A stretch of 26,684 nt of DNA from Acidisphaera sp035272265. Its GTDB lineage: Bacteria > Pseudomonadota > Alphaproteobacteria > Acetobacterales > Acetobacteraceae. Location of the stretch: assembly GCA_035272265.1 (NCBI GenBank), contig DATEQV010000281.1:1-26684 (forward strand). The letters are read 5' to 3'. Under the pieces are notes generated by a model, which had not been told where the DNA came from, did no database searches, and saw nothing but the letters and a program-made list of their open reading frames with translations. Made by a program: the position numbers and the translations under genes. Below are positions 15,787 to 24,437 of the stretch, in pieces; position 1 is the stretch's first letter; every line of letters begins with the position of its first letter.

Positions 15787-18561
15787 ATGGACTCCCCAGC
15801 GACTCGCGTACCTGCGGCGCCGTGCGTGGCGGCGGGGCATGCACTTGCCGCCGTGCTGACGCCGGACGGCGAGCTGCTGACCGTGCCGGCGCTCGAGGCG
15901 GCTGGGCTGATCGCGGGCAGCCTGCCGCTGCTGATCCATCGGCCGGCGACCTTCGCGCGGCTTGGGCTCAAGCGTGATACCGAGGCGCTGGACCTGCTGG
16001 AGCTGTTCGCCTTCGTCTGCCCGGCCCGGTCGGCAGCGCCCACGGCGCGCGGGATGTGCTCGGCACTCGGGCTGGAGCCGCCTCCGGTGGGGCTGGAACA
16101 CGAGGCGGCGGCGCTGCCGGAGCTAGCCGAGGCGCTGCTCGGGCGGCTCGCGGCCGGGGCGGACCTGCCGGCCAACCGGGATGCCGCCGGCTTGGCCGCA
16201 CAGATGGGCGCGGCCGGCTGGCCCTGGGCCGGGGCCGTGCTGACCGCCCTGCGGGCGACCGGCACACGCCCGTCGGGCGAGGCGTTCCGCGTCTGGCGCC
16301 GGTTGCCGACCTGGGACGCGGTGCCGCCGCGCCCGCCTGCCGGCAGCCACGGAGTCGAGCCGGCCGAGGCCCGGCAGCGGCTGGCGTCGCTGCTGGGGAG
16401 CGACGCCGAGCAGCGGCCGTCGCAGGCCGACTACGCCTCCGCCGCCACGGCTGCGTTCGCGCCGCGCGACGTGCCCGGCTCGCCGCACGTGGTGCTCGCG
16501 GAGGCGGGGACCGGCACCGGCAAGACGCTCGGCTACGTGGCGCCGGCGAGCCTCTGGGCCGAGCGCAACAGCGGTGCGGTGTGGATCAGCACCTACACCA
16601 AGCACCTGCAGCGGCAGGTCGAGGCCGAGCTGGAGCGCCTGGAACCCGACCCCGCCGCCCGGCGCCGCCGTTTCGTGGTGCGCAAAGGACGCGAGAACTA
16701 CCTGTGCCTGCTGCGGCTCGAGGAGGCGGTGTCGGTGCAGGCGCGCAGCGCCGCTGCCGTGCCGCTCGGCCTGATCGCGCGCTGGACGCTGGCGACCGAC
16801 GACGGCGACATCCAGGGCGGCGACCTGCCCGGCTGGTTCGCCGAGCTGTTCGGCAGCCGCTTCACGACCAGCCTCGCCGACCGGCGCGGCGAGTGCCTGC
16901 ACGGCGGCTGTCCGCACTGGCGGCGCTGCTACGTCGAGCACACCATCCGCCGCGCCCGCCACGCCGAGCTGGTGATCGCCAACCATGCGCTGGTGCTGAC
17001 GCAGGCCGCACTCGGCGGGCTGGACGAGGCCGGCGTGCCGACGCGCTACGTGTTCGACGAGGGCCACCACCTGTTCGACGCCGCCGACAGCGCGTTCTCG
17101 GCCGCACTGTCGGGCCAGGAGACGGCGCTGCTGCGCCACTGGCTGCTCGGCCCGGAGAACAACCGGCCGGGTCCGCGCGGCCTGCGCGCCCGGCTGCTCG
17201 ACATCACCGCCGACCAGGGCGACCTGTCCGCCCCGCTCGATGCCGCACTGACGGCCGCCGGGGCACTGGCCGCACGGGACTGGCCCGCGCGGCTGTCCGA
17301 CGCGACGCCCGAACTCGGCGGCCTGGAACCCGGCCGCAGCAACCCGACCGAGGATTTCCTCCGGCTGCTCCGTCGCCACGTCCTCGCCCGGCTGGAGGAT
17401 GACGCGCCCGGCCCCGGCCAGCACGAATGCGACGTCTTCCCGCTCTCCGAGGGCCTGGCGGAGGCGGCCGAACGCCTGGAACGCGCGCTCGGCCGCATCG
17501 CCGAGCCGCTGACCACGCTGCGTGCCCGCCTGCTCGCGCGGCTGGAAGACGAGGCCGAGGAACTGACCGAAGAGGCGCGGGGCACGATCGAAGGGGTCGC
17601 CCGAGCGATCCTGCGTCGGGCGCTGAACCCGCTGGGCGCCTGGCGGGCGATGCTGGAGACGCTGGCCCGCGCCGGCCCGGCGCCGGACGAGCGGCCGGAG
17701 AACGTCACACTCGTTCGGCTCGACCGGCGCGCCACGGGCGATCACGACGTCGCGCTGTGCCGACACTGGCTCGACCCGACGATTCCGTTCGCGCTGACCC
17801 TCGGCGCGTCGGCGCACGGAATGCTGGTCACCTCGGCCACGCTGCGCGATTCCGGCGGGGCGGACGCCGAGGCCGCGTGGGAAGCGGCCGAGGCGCGGAT
17901 CGGCACGCCGCACCTCGCCGCGCCGGCGATTCGCGCCGCGGTGGCCTCGCCGTTCGACTACGCGGCGCAGACGCGGGTGTTCGTGGTCACCGACGTCGTG
18001 CCGCAGGCCGGCGCGGTCGCCGGCGCCTATCGCGCGCTGTTCCAGGCCGCGAGCGGCGGCGGGCTCGGGCTGTTCACCGCGATCTCCCGCCTGCGTGCGG
18101 TGCACCAGCGCATCGTCCGCCCGCTGGAAGAGGCGGGCATCCCGCTGCTGGCCCAGCACGTTGACGCGATGGACAACGCCACGCTGGTGGACATCTTCCG
18201 CAGCGAGGAGGCGAGCTGCCTGCTCGGCACCGACGCGATGCGCGACGGCGTGGACGTGCCCGGCCGGGCGCTGCGGCTGGTGGTGTTCGAACGCGTGCCG
18301 TGGCCGCGGCCCGACATCCTGCACCGCGAGCGGCGCATCCACCTGTCCGGCGGCGATCCCGGCAGTTACGACTGCCGGATCGCCCGCCTGCGCCTGCGTC
18401 AGGCGTTCGGCCGGCTGATCCGCCGCGCCGCGGACCGCGGCGTGTTCGTGCTACTCGACCGGCAGACCCCGAGCCGCCTGCTGCCCGCCTTCCCCGCCCC
18501 GGTCCGCCGCGTCGGCCTAGCCGAGGCGGTGGCGCAAACCGAGGCGTTCCTCAAACCGTGA
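15787..18561 (+). CDS. DinG/XPD-like Fe-S superfamily 2 DNA helicase
   Basis: A 924-residue helicase. Walker A is EAGTGTGKT (239-247) and Walker B is the DEGH box (424-427). Four cysteines between them (Cys307, Cys370, Cys375, Cys381) match the Fe-S cluster domain of XPD/DinG helicases. C-terminal motifs include LLGTDAMRDGVDVPG and the arginine-finger motif VI RQAFGRLIRR (near 870). DinG-type enzymes unwind DNA 5' to 3', including D-loops and R-loops, in repair. The first roughly 200 residues precede the helicase core and may be a degenerate exonuclease-like domain (see findings). The ATG at 15787 opens the frame. It is transcribed divergently from lysK. Confidence 0.92.
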   Translation: MDSPATRVPAAPCVAAGHALAAVLTPDGELLTVPALEAAGLIAGSLPLLIHRPATFARLGLKRDTEALDLLELFAFVCPARSAAPTARGMCSALGLEPPPVGLEHEAAALPELAEALLGRLAAGADLPANRDAAGLAAQMGAAGWPWAGAVLTALRATGTRPSGEAFRVWRRLPTWDAVPPRPPAGSHGVEPAEARQRLASLLGSDAEQRPSQADYASAATAAFAPRDVPGSPHVVLAEAGTGTGKTLGYVAPASLWAERNSGAVWISTYTKHLQRQVEAELERLEPDPAARRRRFVVRKGRENYLCLLRLEEAVSVQARSAAAVPLGLIARWTLATDDGDIQGGDLPGWFAELFGSRFTTSLADRRGECLHGGCPHWRRCYVEHTIRRARHAELVIANHALVLTQAALGGLDEAGVPTRYVFDEGHHLFDAADSAFSAALSGQETALLRHWLLGPENNRPGPRGLRARLLDITADQGDLSAPLDAALTAAGALAARDWPARLSDATPELGGLEPGRSNPTEDFLRLLRRHVLARLEDDAPGPGQHECDVFPLSEGLAEAAERLERALGRIAEPLTTLRARLLARLEDEAEELTEEARGTIEGVARAILRRALNPLGAWRAMLETLARAGPAPDERPENVTLVRLDRRATGDHDVALCRHWLDPTIPFALTLGASAHGMLVTSATLRDSGGADAEAAWEAAEARIGTPHLAAPAIRAAVASPFDYAAQTRVFVVTDVVPQAGAVAGAYRALFQAASGGGLGLFTAISRLRAVHQRIVRPLEEAGIPLLAQHVDAMDNATLVDIFRSEEASCLLGTDAMRDGVDVPGRALRLVVFERVPWPRPDILHRERRIHLSGGDPGSYDCRIARLRLRQAFGRLIRRAADRGVFVLLDRQTPSRLLPAFPAPVRRVGLAEAVAQTEAFLKP

Positions 18562-18615
18562 CTGTCAAGACCTTGATCCGCGCGCGGAACTCGTCGAAGC
18601 GTCACCCGACTTGGG

Positions 18616-18622
18616 AAGGGGA
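18616..18622 (+). promoter_or_regulatory. Ribosome binding site of the TerB-like gene
   Basis: AAGGGGA lies 6 nt before the ATG at 18629 and favours that start over a TTG at 18611, which would place the site inside the coding region. Confidence 0.65.
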
Positions 18623-18628
18623 CGAGCG

Positions 18629-19048
18629 ATGCTGGCGCGCACCGGGCTGCAACCGCAGGAAGCGCTGATCTGCACGATGGTGCTGGTCGCCGTCGCGGAC
18701 GCGGGGATGTCCGATCGCGAGATCGGCGTGATGTCGGCGCAGGTGCAGACCCTGCCCGCGTTCCAGAACTTCAGCACCGAGCAGCTCGACCACGCGACCG
18801 AAGCGGCCGTCGGGTTGCTCGGCGAAGAGGACGGCCTCAGTCACGCCGCGGGCCTGATCCGCGAGGCGCTGGAGCCGCGGCTGCGCGAGACGGCCTACGC
18901 GCTCGCCTGCGAGGTCATCGCCGCCGAGCACCACCCGAGCCAGCCGGCACTGCGGATGCTGGAGTTCGTCGCCACCGAATTGCACCTCGATCCGCTGGTC
19001 GCCGCCGCGATCGAGCGCGGCGTGCGGGCGCGCTACCAGCCGATCTGA
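18629..19048 (+). CDS. TerB-like (tellurite resistance-type) helical protein
   Basis: A 139-residue all-helical protein. The segment QEALICTMVLVAVADAGMSDREIGVM and the later LACEVIAAEHHPSQPALRMLEFVATELHLDP resemble the TerB/DjlA-like fold, in which a helix pair carries acidic residues able to bind metal (here Asp near 24-30 and Glu/His near 95-100). The exact function of such stand-alone TerB proteins is not settled, and membership in a tellurite operon is not supported because no other ter gene is present. It follows the helicase gene by 67 bp, and the hydrolase gene follows 20 bp later, so the genes may be co-transcribed. Confidence 0.75.
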   Translation: MLARTGLQPQEALICTMVLVAVADAGMSDREIGVMSAQVQTLPAFQNFSTEQLDHATEAAVGLLGEEDGLSHAAGLIREALEPRLRETAYALACEVIAAEHHPSQPALRMLEFVATELHLDPLVAAAIERGVRARYQPI

Positions 19049-19068
19049 TCCTGGCGGGAGCCCGGGCC

Positions 19069-19968
19069 ATGGAGCACGGCTTCGTCGAGGCCAACGGTGC
19101 CCGGTTCCACGTCGCCACGCACGGCGCCGGGCCGCCGCTGCTGCTGCTGCACGGGTGGCCGGAGTTCTGGCTGACCTGGGAGCCGGTGATGCAGCTTCTG
19201 GGCGATCGTTTCGCCCTGATCGCGCCGGATCTGCGCGGCTTTGGCGACAGCTCCAAGCCCGAGGTGCCGGGAGACATGCCCGCCTGGGGCGCGACCGACC
19301 ATGCGGCCGACATGATCGCGCTGCTGGACGCGCTCGGGGTGACGGAAAGGGTCGGCGTCGTCGGCCACGATGTCGGCGGCGCGGTGATGCAGGCGATGGC
19401 CCGCGCCGTGCCCGCGCGCCTCGCCGGCCTGTTCTTCTTCAACTTCGTCTACCCCGGCATCGGACCCCGCATGGCCGAGCCGGGGCGGCTGAACGAGATC
19501 TGGTACCAGAGCTTCCACCAGATGCCGTTCGCGCCATTGCTGGTGGGTGCCACGCGAGAAACGTGCGCGGCGTATATCGGCCACTTCCTGCGCCACTGGG
19601 CGCATCGCAAGGACGCGTTCGACGGCGTGATGGACGCCTGGGTCGACAACTTCCTCAAGCCCGGCAACCTGAGCGGCGGCTTCGCCCACTACATCGCCAC
19701 GCACGCAAGCCGGGTCGCGATGATGCGCGGCGAGGCCCCCGTGCTCCCGCCGATCACGGTGCCGACCTGCGTGCGCTGGACGACCGACGACGCGATCTTT
19801 CCCGCCGCCTGGACCGACCGGCTGGGCGAGACGTTCGCCGACCTCGACTACGCCCCCTTCCCCGACGCCGGCCACTTCCCGCACCGCGAGGCGCCTGACC
19901 GGGCGGCGGCGGAGATCGCGACGTTCTTCGGGCGCATCTGGCCGGGCGATCCCGTACGTCAGGCCTAG
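19069..19968 (+). CDS. Alpha/beta hydrolase (epoxide hydrolase / haloalkanoate dehalogenase-like)
   Basis: A 299-residue alpha/beta hydrolase. The oxyanion motif HGWPE (28-32) and the nucleophile elbow GHDVGG (Asp101, rather than Ser) place it with epoxide hydrolases and fluoroacetate-type dehalogenases. The charge-relay acid is probably Asp240 or Asp241 (RWTTDDAIFP), and the base is His269 (DAGHFPH). A cap domain spans about 125-220. Which reaction it carries out cannot be decided from sequence. GGGAG precedes the ATG by about 9-10 nt. Its stop shares the CTAG tetranucleotide with the stop of a small ORF on the other strand. Confidence 0.88.
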   Translation: MEHGFVEANGARFHVATHGAGPPLLLLHGWPEFWLTWEPVMQLLGDRFALIAPDLRGFGDSSKPEVPGDMPAWGATDHAADMIALLDALGVTERVGVVGHDVGGAVMQAMARAVPARLAGLFFFNFVYPGIGPRMAEPGRLNEIWYQSFHQMPFAPLLVGATRETCAAYIGHFLRHWAHRKDAFDGVMDAWVDNFLKPGNLSGGFAHYIATHASRVAMMRGEAPVLPPITVPTCVRWTTDDAIFPAAWTDRLGETFADLDYAPFPDAGHFPHREAPDRAAAEIATFFGRIWPGDPVRQA

Positions 19969-20165
19969 TCAGGCAGCGGGAGGCGCTTGCCGTACCGCTG
20001 CACGAGGCCGAGTCGCGCTTGCCGTACGCCGGCCACGGCAAGCGCCGACGCATCGTCCGTCATCCAGATCTCCATGGTCCGGCCCTGCCGCGGCGTGTTC
20101 TTCGCCAGGCTGGCGGCCAGCGATGCGTCGCGCTCGGTCCATAGATCAGCGGACGCCCAGGCCAC
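19965..20165 (-). CDS. Small hypothetical protein, possibly a remnant
   Basis: A 66-codon frame starting at GTG 20165, preceded by AGGAG 12 nt upstream. No family is recognised. Evidence for coding is indirect: nearly all codons end in G or C in this frame, matching neighbouring real genes, while overlapping frames on the opposite strand are rich in Ser, Cys and Arg. The predicted protein has a plain acidic-to-basic composition (for example RTMEIWMTDDASALAVAGVRQA) and no membrane segment. The frame stays open for another 18 codons upstream without a better start, so it could be the C-terminal remnant of a longer gene. It ends tail to tail with the hydrolase gene. Confidence 0.35.
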   Translation of the reverse strand: MAWASADLWTERDASLAASLAKNTPRQGRTMEIWMTDDASALAVAGVRQARLGLVQRYGKRLPLPD

Positions 20166-20328
20166 GCGCTTCAGCTGCTCCTGGTCATGCGGGAGTTGGT
20201 CATCGACCTCTCCGAATGGTCAGAACTGCATCGTGGGGCCGAGGATCGGCCCGCTCAGGACACAAGGCCCCGCCGAACAGGCGCGCGAGGGCGTACGGCC
20301 GGGATCGTTGCACGGCGCCTGGTCTCCG
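19969..20328. other. Region between the hydrolase and arylsulfatase genes
   Basis: Apart from the small - strand ORF (19965-20165), this 360-bp stretch holds no gene that can be supported. Between 20166 and 20328 the - strand has stops in all frames. A GGAGAGGTCG-ATG near 20192-20205 on the - strand opens a frame of only 10 codons. No hairpin with a T-run is visible after the arylsulfatase stop. Confidence 0.5.
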
Positions 20329-22002
20329 CTACTGCGTGGCTGCCGCGTTCTTGCGGCCCTGCGCGATCACGTCGTAGCCGGGCGGCGCCTCGATGACGCC
20401 GTTCTTGTCGCGGTAGGCCGCGAAGGCGGCGATCATGCTCCTGGCGAGATCGGGCTGGGCGGCCGTCAGGTCATGCGACTCGGTCGGATCGACCCGCAGA
20501 TCGAACAGCCGCCACTTGCCGTCGCCGTACGGCGGGACGCTGCGCACCAGCTTGTCGTCGCCCCGATAGACCGCCGCACCGCCCGCCGCCTCGTAGCCGA
20601 TGGACTCGTCGGCGGGGTGGACCCTTGCCGTCTTGCCCGACAGCAGGTCGACCATGCTGCGTCCCGACAGCACCGCCGCCTCGTTCTGCGCCGGCGTCAC
20701 GCCCGCGAGCTCGAGCAAGGTCGGCACCACGTCAAGGACATACGCGAACTGATCGGTCCGCCCACCCTGCGGCACGAGCCGCGGATAACGGATGATCAAC
20801 GGCGCGCGCACGCCGCCTTCGGCTGCCGAGCCCTTGTAGTTGCTGAACGGCGTCATCGAGGTGGACGCCCAACCGGGACCGTATTCGGAGTACGAGCCCT
20901 TCTCGCCGAGATGCTCGTAGCTGAGGTCGAAGTGCTCGCGGTAATAGTCCGGGAACATCGCCTGCAGCGTGGCCGCCTCGCCGCCGTTGTCGCTCATGAA
21001 GACGACCACGGTGTCGTCCAGCATCCCCTTCGATCGGAGATGATCGAGGACGCGGCCGATGCTCAGGTCCATGTACTCGACCATTCCGGCATAGACCGCC
21101 ATGCGCTTGGCGTTCATGCGCTGCTCGTCGGGCGACAGCGTGTGCCAGTCCTGCACGACCGACGCGCGCGACATCGGCAGCCCCGGCGGCATCAGTCCGA
21201 GGTCGACCATCCTCTCGTAGCGGAACTGCGAGATCGCCGACCAGCCGGCCTGGTAGGTTGAGATGTAGCGCGCGGTGAACTCGGCCGGCGCCTGGTGCGG
21301 CTGGTGCACGGCCTGGAACGCGAGATAGCCGAAGAACGGCTTGCCGTCGCCGGCATGCGCATCGATGTCGGCGATCATCCGGTCGGCGTAGAACCGGCTG
21401 GAGTAGAAGTCGGCAGGCAGCGTCAGCTCGGCCCGCCCATCGAAGAAATGCACCGACTTGTAGCCGGGCGAGTACGACTTGTTCTCCCAGTTGTCGGCGC
21501 CACCTTCGAGCACGCCGACCGAGGAGTCGAACCCCTGGGCCGCGGGAAGTGCGCTTTGCGTCTTCCCCAGGTGCCACTTGCCGGCCATGTAGGTGTGGTA
21601 GCCGGCGTCGTGCAGCACGGTCGCGATCGTCGCCGCGCGCCCGTTCAGATAGCCTTCATAGCCGGGCTGGCCGCGCTGATTGTCGGCCGCCAGCTCGATC
21701 ATGTTGCCGAAGCCGGTGACGTGGTTGTCGGCGCCCGTCAGCAGCATGCTGCGCGTCGGCGCGCAGTAGGCGGCCACATGGAAGTCCGAGAACATCATGC
21801 CCTGGTTGGCGAGACGGGCGATGTTCGGGGTGAAGATCTCGCCGCCATACGGGCTGACGTCCGAATAACCCATGTCGTCGGCCAGGATCAGCAGGATGTT
21901 CGGCGGCCCGGCGGCGCGCGCCGGTTCGCAGGCGAGTGACAGAACCAGCAGCGCCAGACCCACCAGATGAGCCCGCACAATGTTCCAAAGGTCCACCGTC
22001 AT
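20329..22002 (-). CDS. Exported arylsulfatase (type I, formylglycine-dependent)
   Basis: A 557-residue sulfatase with an N-terminal signal peptide (hydrophobic core about 10-24, cleavage likely after ARA at 30). The metal-binding ADDMG (Asp42, Asp43) and the core motif CAPTR (Cys80-Arg84), where Cys is converted to formylglycine, are intact. Later landmarks include YMAGKWHLG, the FGYLAFQAVHQPHQAP segment and VVFMSDNGGEA. It would hydrolyse sulfate esters in the periplasm or outside the cell; the natural substrate is unknown. No sulfatase-maturation enzyme gene lies in the window. It is transcribed divergently from the EF-G-like gene, with 486 bp between them. Confidence 0.93.
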   Translation of the reverse strand: MTVDLWNIVRAHLVGLALLVLSLACEPARAAGPPNILLILADDMGYSDVSPYGGEIFTPNIARLANQGMMFSDFHVAAYCAPTRSMLLTGADNHVTGFGNMIELAADNQRGQPGYEGYLNGRAATIATVLHDAGYHTYMAGKWHLGKTQSALPAAQGFDSSVGVLEGGADNWENKSYSPGYKSVHFFDGRAELTLPADFYSSRFYADRMIADIDAHAGDGKPFFGYLAFQAVHQPHQAPAEFTARYISTYQAGWSAISQFRYERMVDLGLMPPGLPMSRASVVQDWHTLSPDEQRMNAKRMAVYAGMVEYMDLSIGRVLDHLRSKGMLDDTVVVFMSDNGGEAATLQAMFPDYYREHFDLSYEHLGEKGSYSEYGPGWASTSMTPFSNYKGSAAEGGVRAPLIIRYPRLVPQGGRTDQFAYVLDVVPTLLELAGVTPAQNEAAVLSGRSMVDLLSGKTARVHPADESIGYEAAGGAAVYRGDDKLVRSVPPYGDGKWRLFDLRVDPTESHDLTAAQPDLARSMIAAFAAYRDKNGVIEAPPGYDVIAQGRKNAAATQ

Positions 22003-22488
22003 CCCCCCGAATAGTTGGCGGCTGCGTCAAGAACGGTCCGACAGATAGGCCGGGGTCGATGTCGGCCGCTAGATCGGCACGCATCGTCGGGCCTGGCGGC
22101 GCGGCGACAGCCGGACTCGACCGACGTCGCCCGCCGGTCGATGGGCGAGGACCAGGGTGTCGTTCGCCCGGTCGGAAGGTCGTCGGAGCCCGTCGACGAT
22201 GTCGGACGTCGGCACCCGCTACGCGCCCGGAAGCGACGCGCTCGCGGCTCGACGGAGACTGTCGGAGGCGGTTGAATGCACCCGGCCGGGCCGCACGTGC
22301 CTCTGCCGGCTCGCCCGATCGGCCAATCGATCAGCATGTCCGCGGGGTTGCGGCGCTGGCGGCGACCAGACCCTGGCCAGGCACCCGTCACGGCTCCGCA
22401 AGGAAAAACTGCCGGGCTTTCCCCTCGCCCCGCTTGGCCGCTTAATCTGCGCTCCAACAGGGCCCGATAAGGCCCCCAAGGAGATCGC
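22003..22488. other. 486-bp divergent intergenic region
   Basis: This stretch separates the arylsulfatase gene (- strand) from the EF-G-like gene (+ strand) and must hold both promoters. No convincing -35/-10 pair, riboswitch or protein-coding frame was recognised; open frames here have Arg/Ser-rich products. Repeated GTCG/CGAC-type words are frequent between 22060 and 22215. A short hairpin GGGCC-CGATAA-GGCCC (22460-22475) lies just before the EF-G-like ribosome binding site AAGGAG (22478-22483). Confidence 0.5.
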
Positions 22489-24426
22489 ATGTCCGCACCA
22501 TCCCCCTCCCGCCCGCGCTCCATCGCCCTGGTCGGACCCTACGCCGCGGGGAAGTCCGCGCTGTTCGACGCCCTGATGGACGCCGCCGGCTGCCCGCCCA
22601 AGCGCGGCGAGACACGGCGGATGGGCACCGACCTGCGGCTCGGCCACTGCACCTACCTCGGCGACGCGTGGTCGGTGCTCGACTGTCCGGGCTCGGTCGA
22701 GTTCGCCTACGCCGCGTGCTGCGCGATCGCCGTGGTGGACCTCGCCGTGGTGGTGTGCGAGCCGGACGTGGCCAAGGCGCCGGCCGCCGGGCCGCTGCTC
22801 CGCATGCTGGCCGAGCAGCACGTGCCGCACATGGTCTTCGTCAACAAGATCGACGCGTATGACGGCCATGTGCGCGACGTGCTGGCGGCCTTGCAGGCGC
22901 AGACCAAGCTGCCGCTGGTGCTGCGCCAGGTGCCGCTGCGCGAGGGCGGGCACATCACCGGCTACGTCGACGTCGTCAGCGAGCGCGCCTACCGCTACCG
23001 CCCCGGCCAGGCGTCCGAGCTGATCGAGCTGCCGGCCGCGATCCGGGAGCGCGAGCAGGAGGTGCGCGAGAAGCTGCTGGAGACGCTCGCCGATCACGAC
23101 GACGCGCTGATGGAGAAGATCCTGGAGGACGTCACCGTGTCGCGCGACGAGATCTACGCACAGCTGGGGAAGGACTCGGCGCAGGGCGTGGTGACCGAGA
23201 CGCTGCTGGGTGCGGCGGAGAGCCGCGCAGGCGTGCGCCGGCTATGGAAGGCGTTGCGCCACGAGGTGCCGGCAGCGGCGCAGACGGCGGCGCGGCGCGG
23301 CATCGCGCCCGGCGGCGAGCCGCTGGTGCAGGTGTTCCGCACGCAATACGCGGGGCACGCTGGCAAGCTGTCGTTCGCGCGCATCTGGCGCGGCCCGCTG
23401 AAGGACGGGGCGACGCTCAACGGCACGCGGGTCGGCGGCATCCACCGCATGCCGGGCGGTGAGGACGCCAAGGTGCCGCAGGCGGAGACTGGGGAACTGG
23501 TGGCGCTGGGGCGGCTCGATCAGGTCGTCACCGGGGCGACGCTGGGCGGCGATGCGCTGCCGTTCCCGGCGCCGCCCGCGCCCGTGTATGCGCTGGCGAT
23601 CTCGACGAAGGATCGCGCCGAGGACGTGAAGCTGTCCGGCGCGTTGCAGAAGCTTGTCGAGGAAGATCCAAGCCTGAGCGTCACGCACGAGCAGGACCTC
23701 GGCCAGACGGTGCTGCACGGCCAGGGCGAGATGCACCTCAATGCCGCGATCGAGCGCATCAAGGGCTTCGGCCTGACGCTCAGCACCGCGCGCCCTGCCG
23801 TCGGTTATCGCGAGACGATCCGCCATGCGGTGCACCAGCACGGGCGGCTGAAGCGGCAGACCGGCGGGCACGGGCAGTTCGCCGACGTGAAGATCGACAT
23901 CGCGCCGCGCGCGCGCGGCGAGGGCTTCCTGTTCACCGACAAGATCGTCGGCGGCGCGGTGCCGCGCCAGTACATCCCGGCGGTGGCCGAGGCGGCGGAG
24001 GATGCGGCGAAGAAGGGCCCGTTCGGCTTTCCGGTGGTCGACATCGCGGTGACGCTGGTTGACGGAACGTTCCACTCGGTCGACAGCTCCGACATGGCGT
24101 TCAAGACGGCGACGCGGATGGCGATGGCCGAGGGGCTGGCGAAGGCCGATCCGATCGTGCTGGAGCCGATCGAGCACGTGACGGTGATCGTGCCGAACGA
24201 ATTCACGTCGAAGGCGCAGCGTCTGCTGACGGGGCGGCGCGGGCAGTTGTTGGGCTACGGCGAGACGCAGCCCGGCTGGGACGCTATCGAGGCGCTGGTG
24301 CCGGCCGAGACGCTGCACGACCTGATCATCGAGCTGCGGTCGCAGACGATGGGCCTGGGCAGCTACACGCGCCGTTTCGACCATCTCGCCGAGGCGCCGG
24401 CGGCGCGGCGGGCGGCGGCGGGGTAG
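22489..24426 (+). CDS. Elongation factor G-like GTPase (EF-G paralogue)
   Basis: A 645-residue translational GTPase paralogue, shorter than canonical EF-G (about 690-700). G1 is GPYAAGKS (16-23), G3 is DCPGS (65-69) and G4 is NKID (119-122). The switch I region is unusual, and the catalytic His normally following DxPG is Ser here. Domain II begins near PLVQVFRTQYAGHAGKLSFARI. The domain IV/V region includes GGHGQFADVKIDI and GRRGQLLGYGE. Proteins of this kind are found beside a true EF-G in many alphaproteobacteria, and their role is not established. AAGGAG lies 5 nt before the ATG. It ends 11 bp before the convergent beta-helix gene. Confidence 0.88.
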   Translation: MSAPSPSRPRSIALVGPYAAGKSALFDALMDAAGCPPKRGETRRMGTDLRLGHCTYLGDAWSVLDCPGSVEFAYAACCAIAVVDLAVVVCEPDVAKAPAAGPLLRMLAEQHVPHMVFVNKIDAYDGHVRDVLAALQAQTKLPLVLRQVPLREGGHITGYVDVVSERAYRYRPGQASELIELPAAIREREQEVREKLLETLADHDDALMEKILEDVTVSRDEIYAQLGKDSAQGVVTETLLGAAESRAGVRRLWKALRHEVPAAAQTAARRGIAPGGEPLVQVFRTQYAGHAGKLSFARIWRGPLKDGATLNGTRVGGIHRMPGGEDAKVPQAETGELVALGRLDQVVTGATLGGDALPFPAPPAPVYALAISTKDRAEDVKLSGALQKLVEEDPSLSVTHEQDLGQTVLHGQGEMHLNAAIERIKGFGLTLSTARPAVGYRETIRHAVHQHGRLKRQTGGHGQFADVKIDIAPRARGEGFLFTDKIVGGAVPRQYIPAVAEAAEDAAKKGPFGFPVVDIAVTLVDGTFHSVDSSDMAFKTATRMAMAEGLAKADPIVLEPIEHVTVIVPNEFTSKAQRLLTGRRGQLLGYGETQPGWDAIEALVPAETLHDLIIELRSQTMGLGSYTRRFDHLAEAPAARRAAAG

Positions 24427-24437
24427 CGGCGGGGCGG

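Noticed and set aside
16123..18342. Open frame of 739 codons on the - strand
   Set aside because: It is antisense to the Fe-S helicase gene, whose Walker and cysteine motifs are clear.
18629..19048. Tellurite resistance operon
   Set aside because: Only a stand-alone TerB-like protein is present, with no TerA, TerC, TerD or TerZ neighbours.
19987..21261. Open frame of 424 codons on the + strand
   Set aside because: It is mostly antisense to the arylsulfatase gene; its first part is Ser/Cys/Arg-rich and it shows no family.
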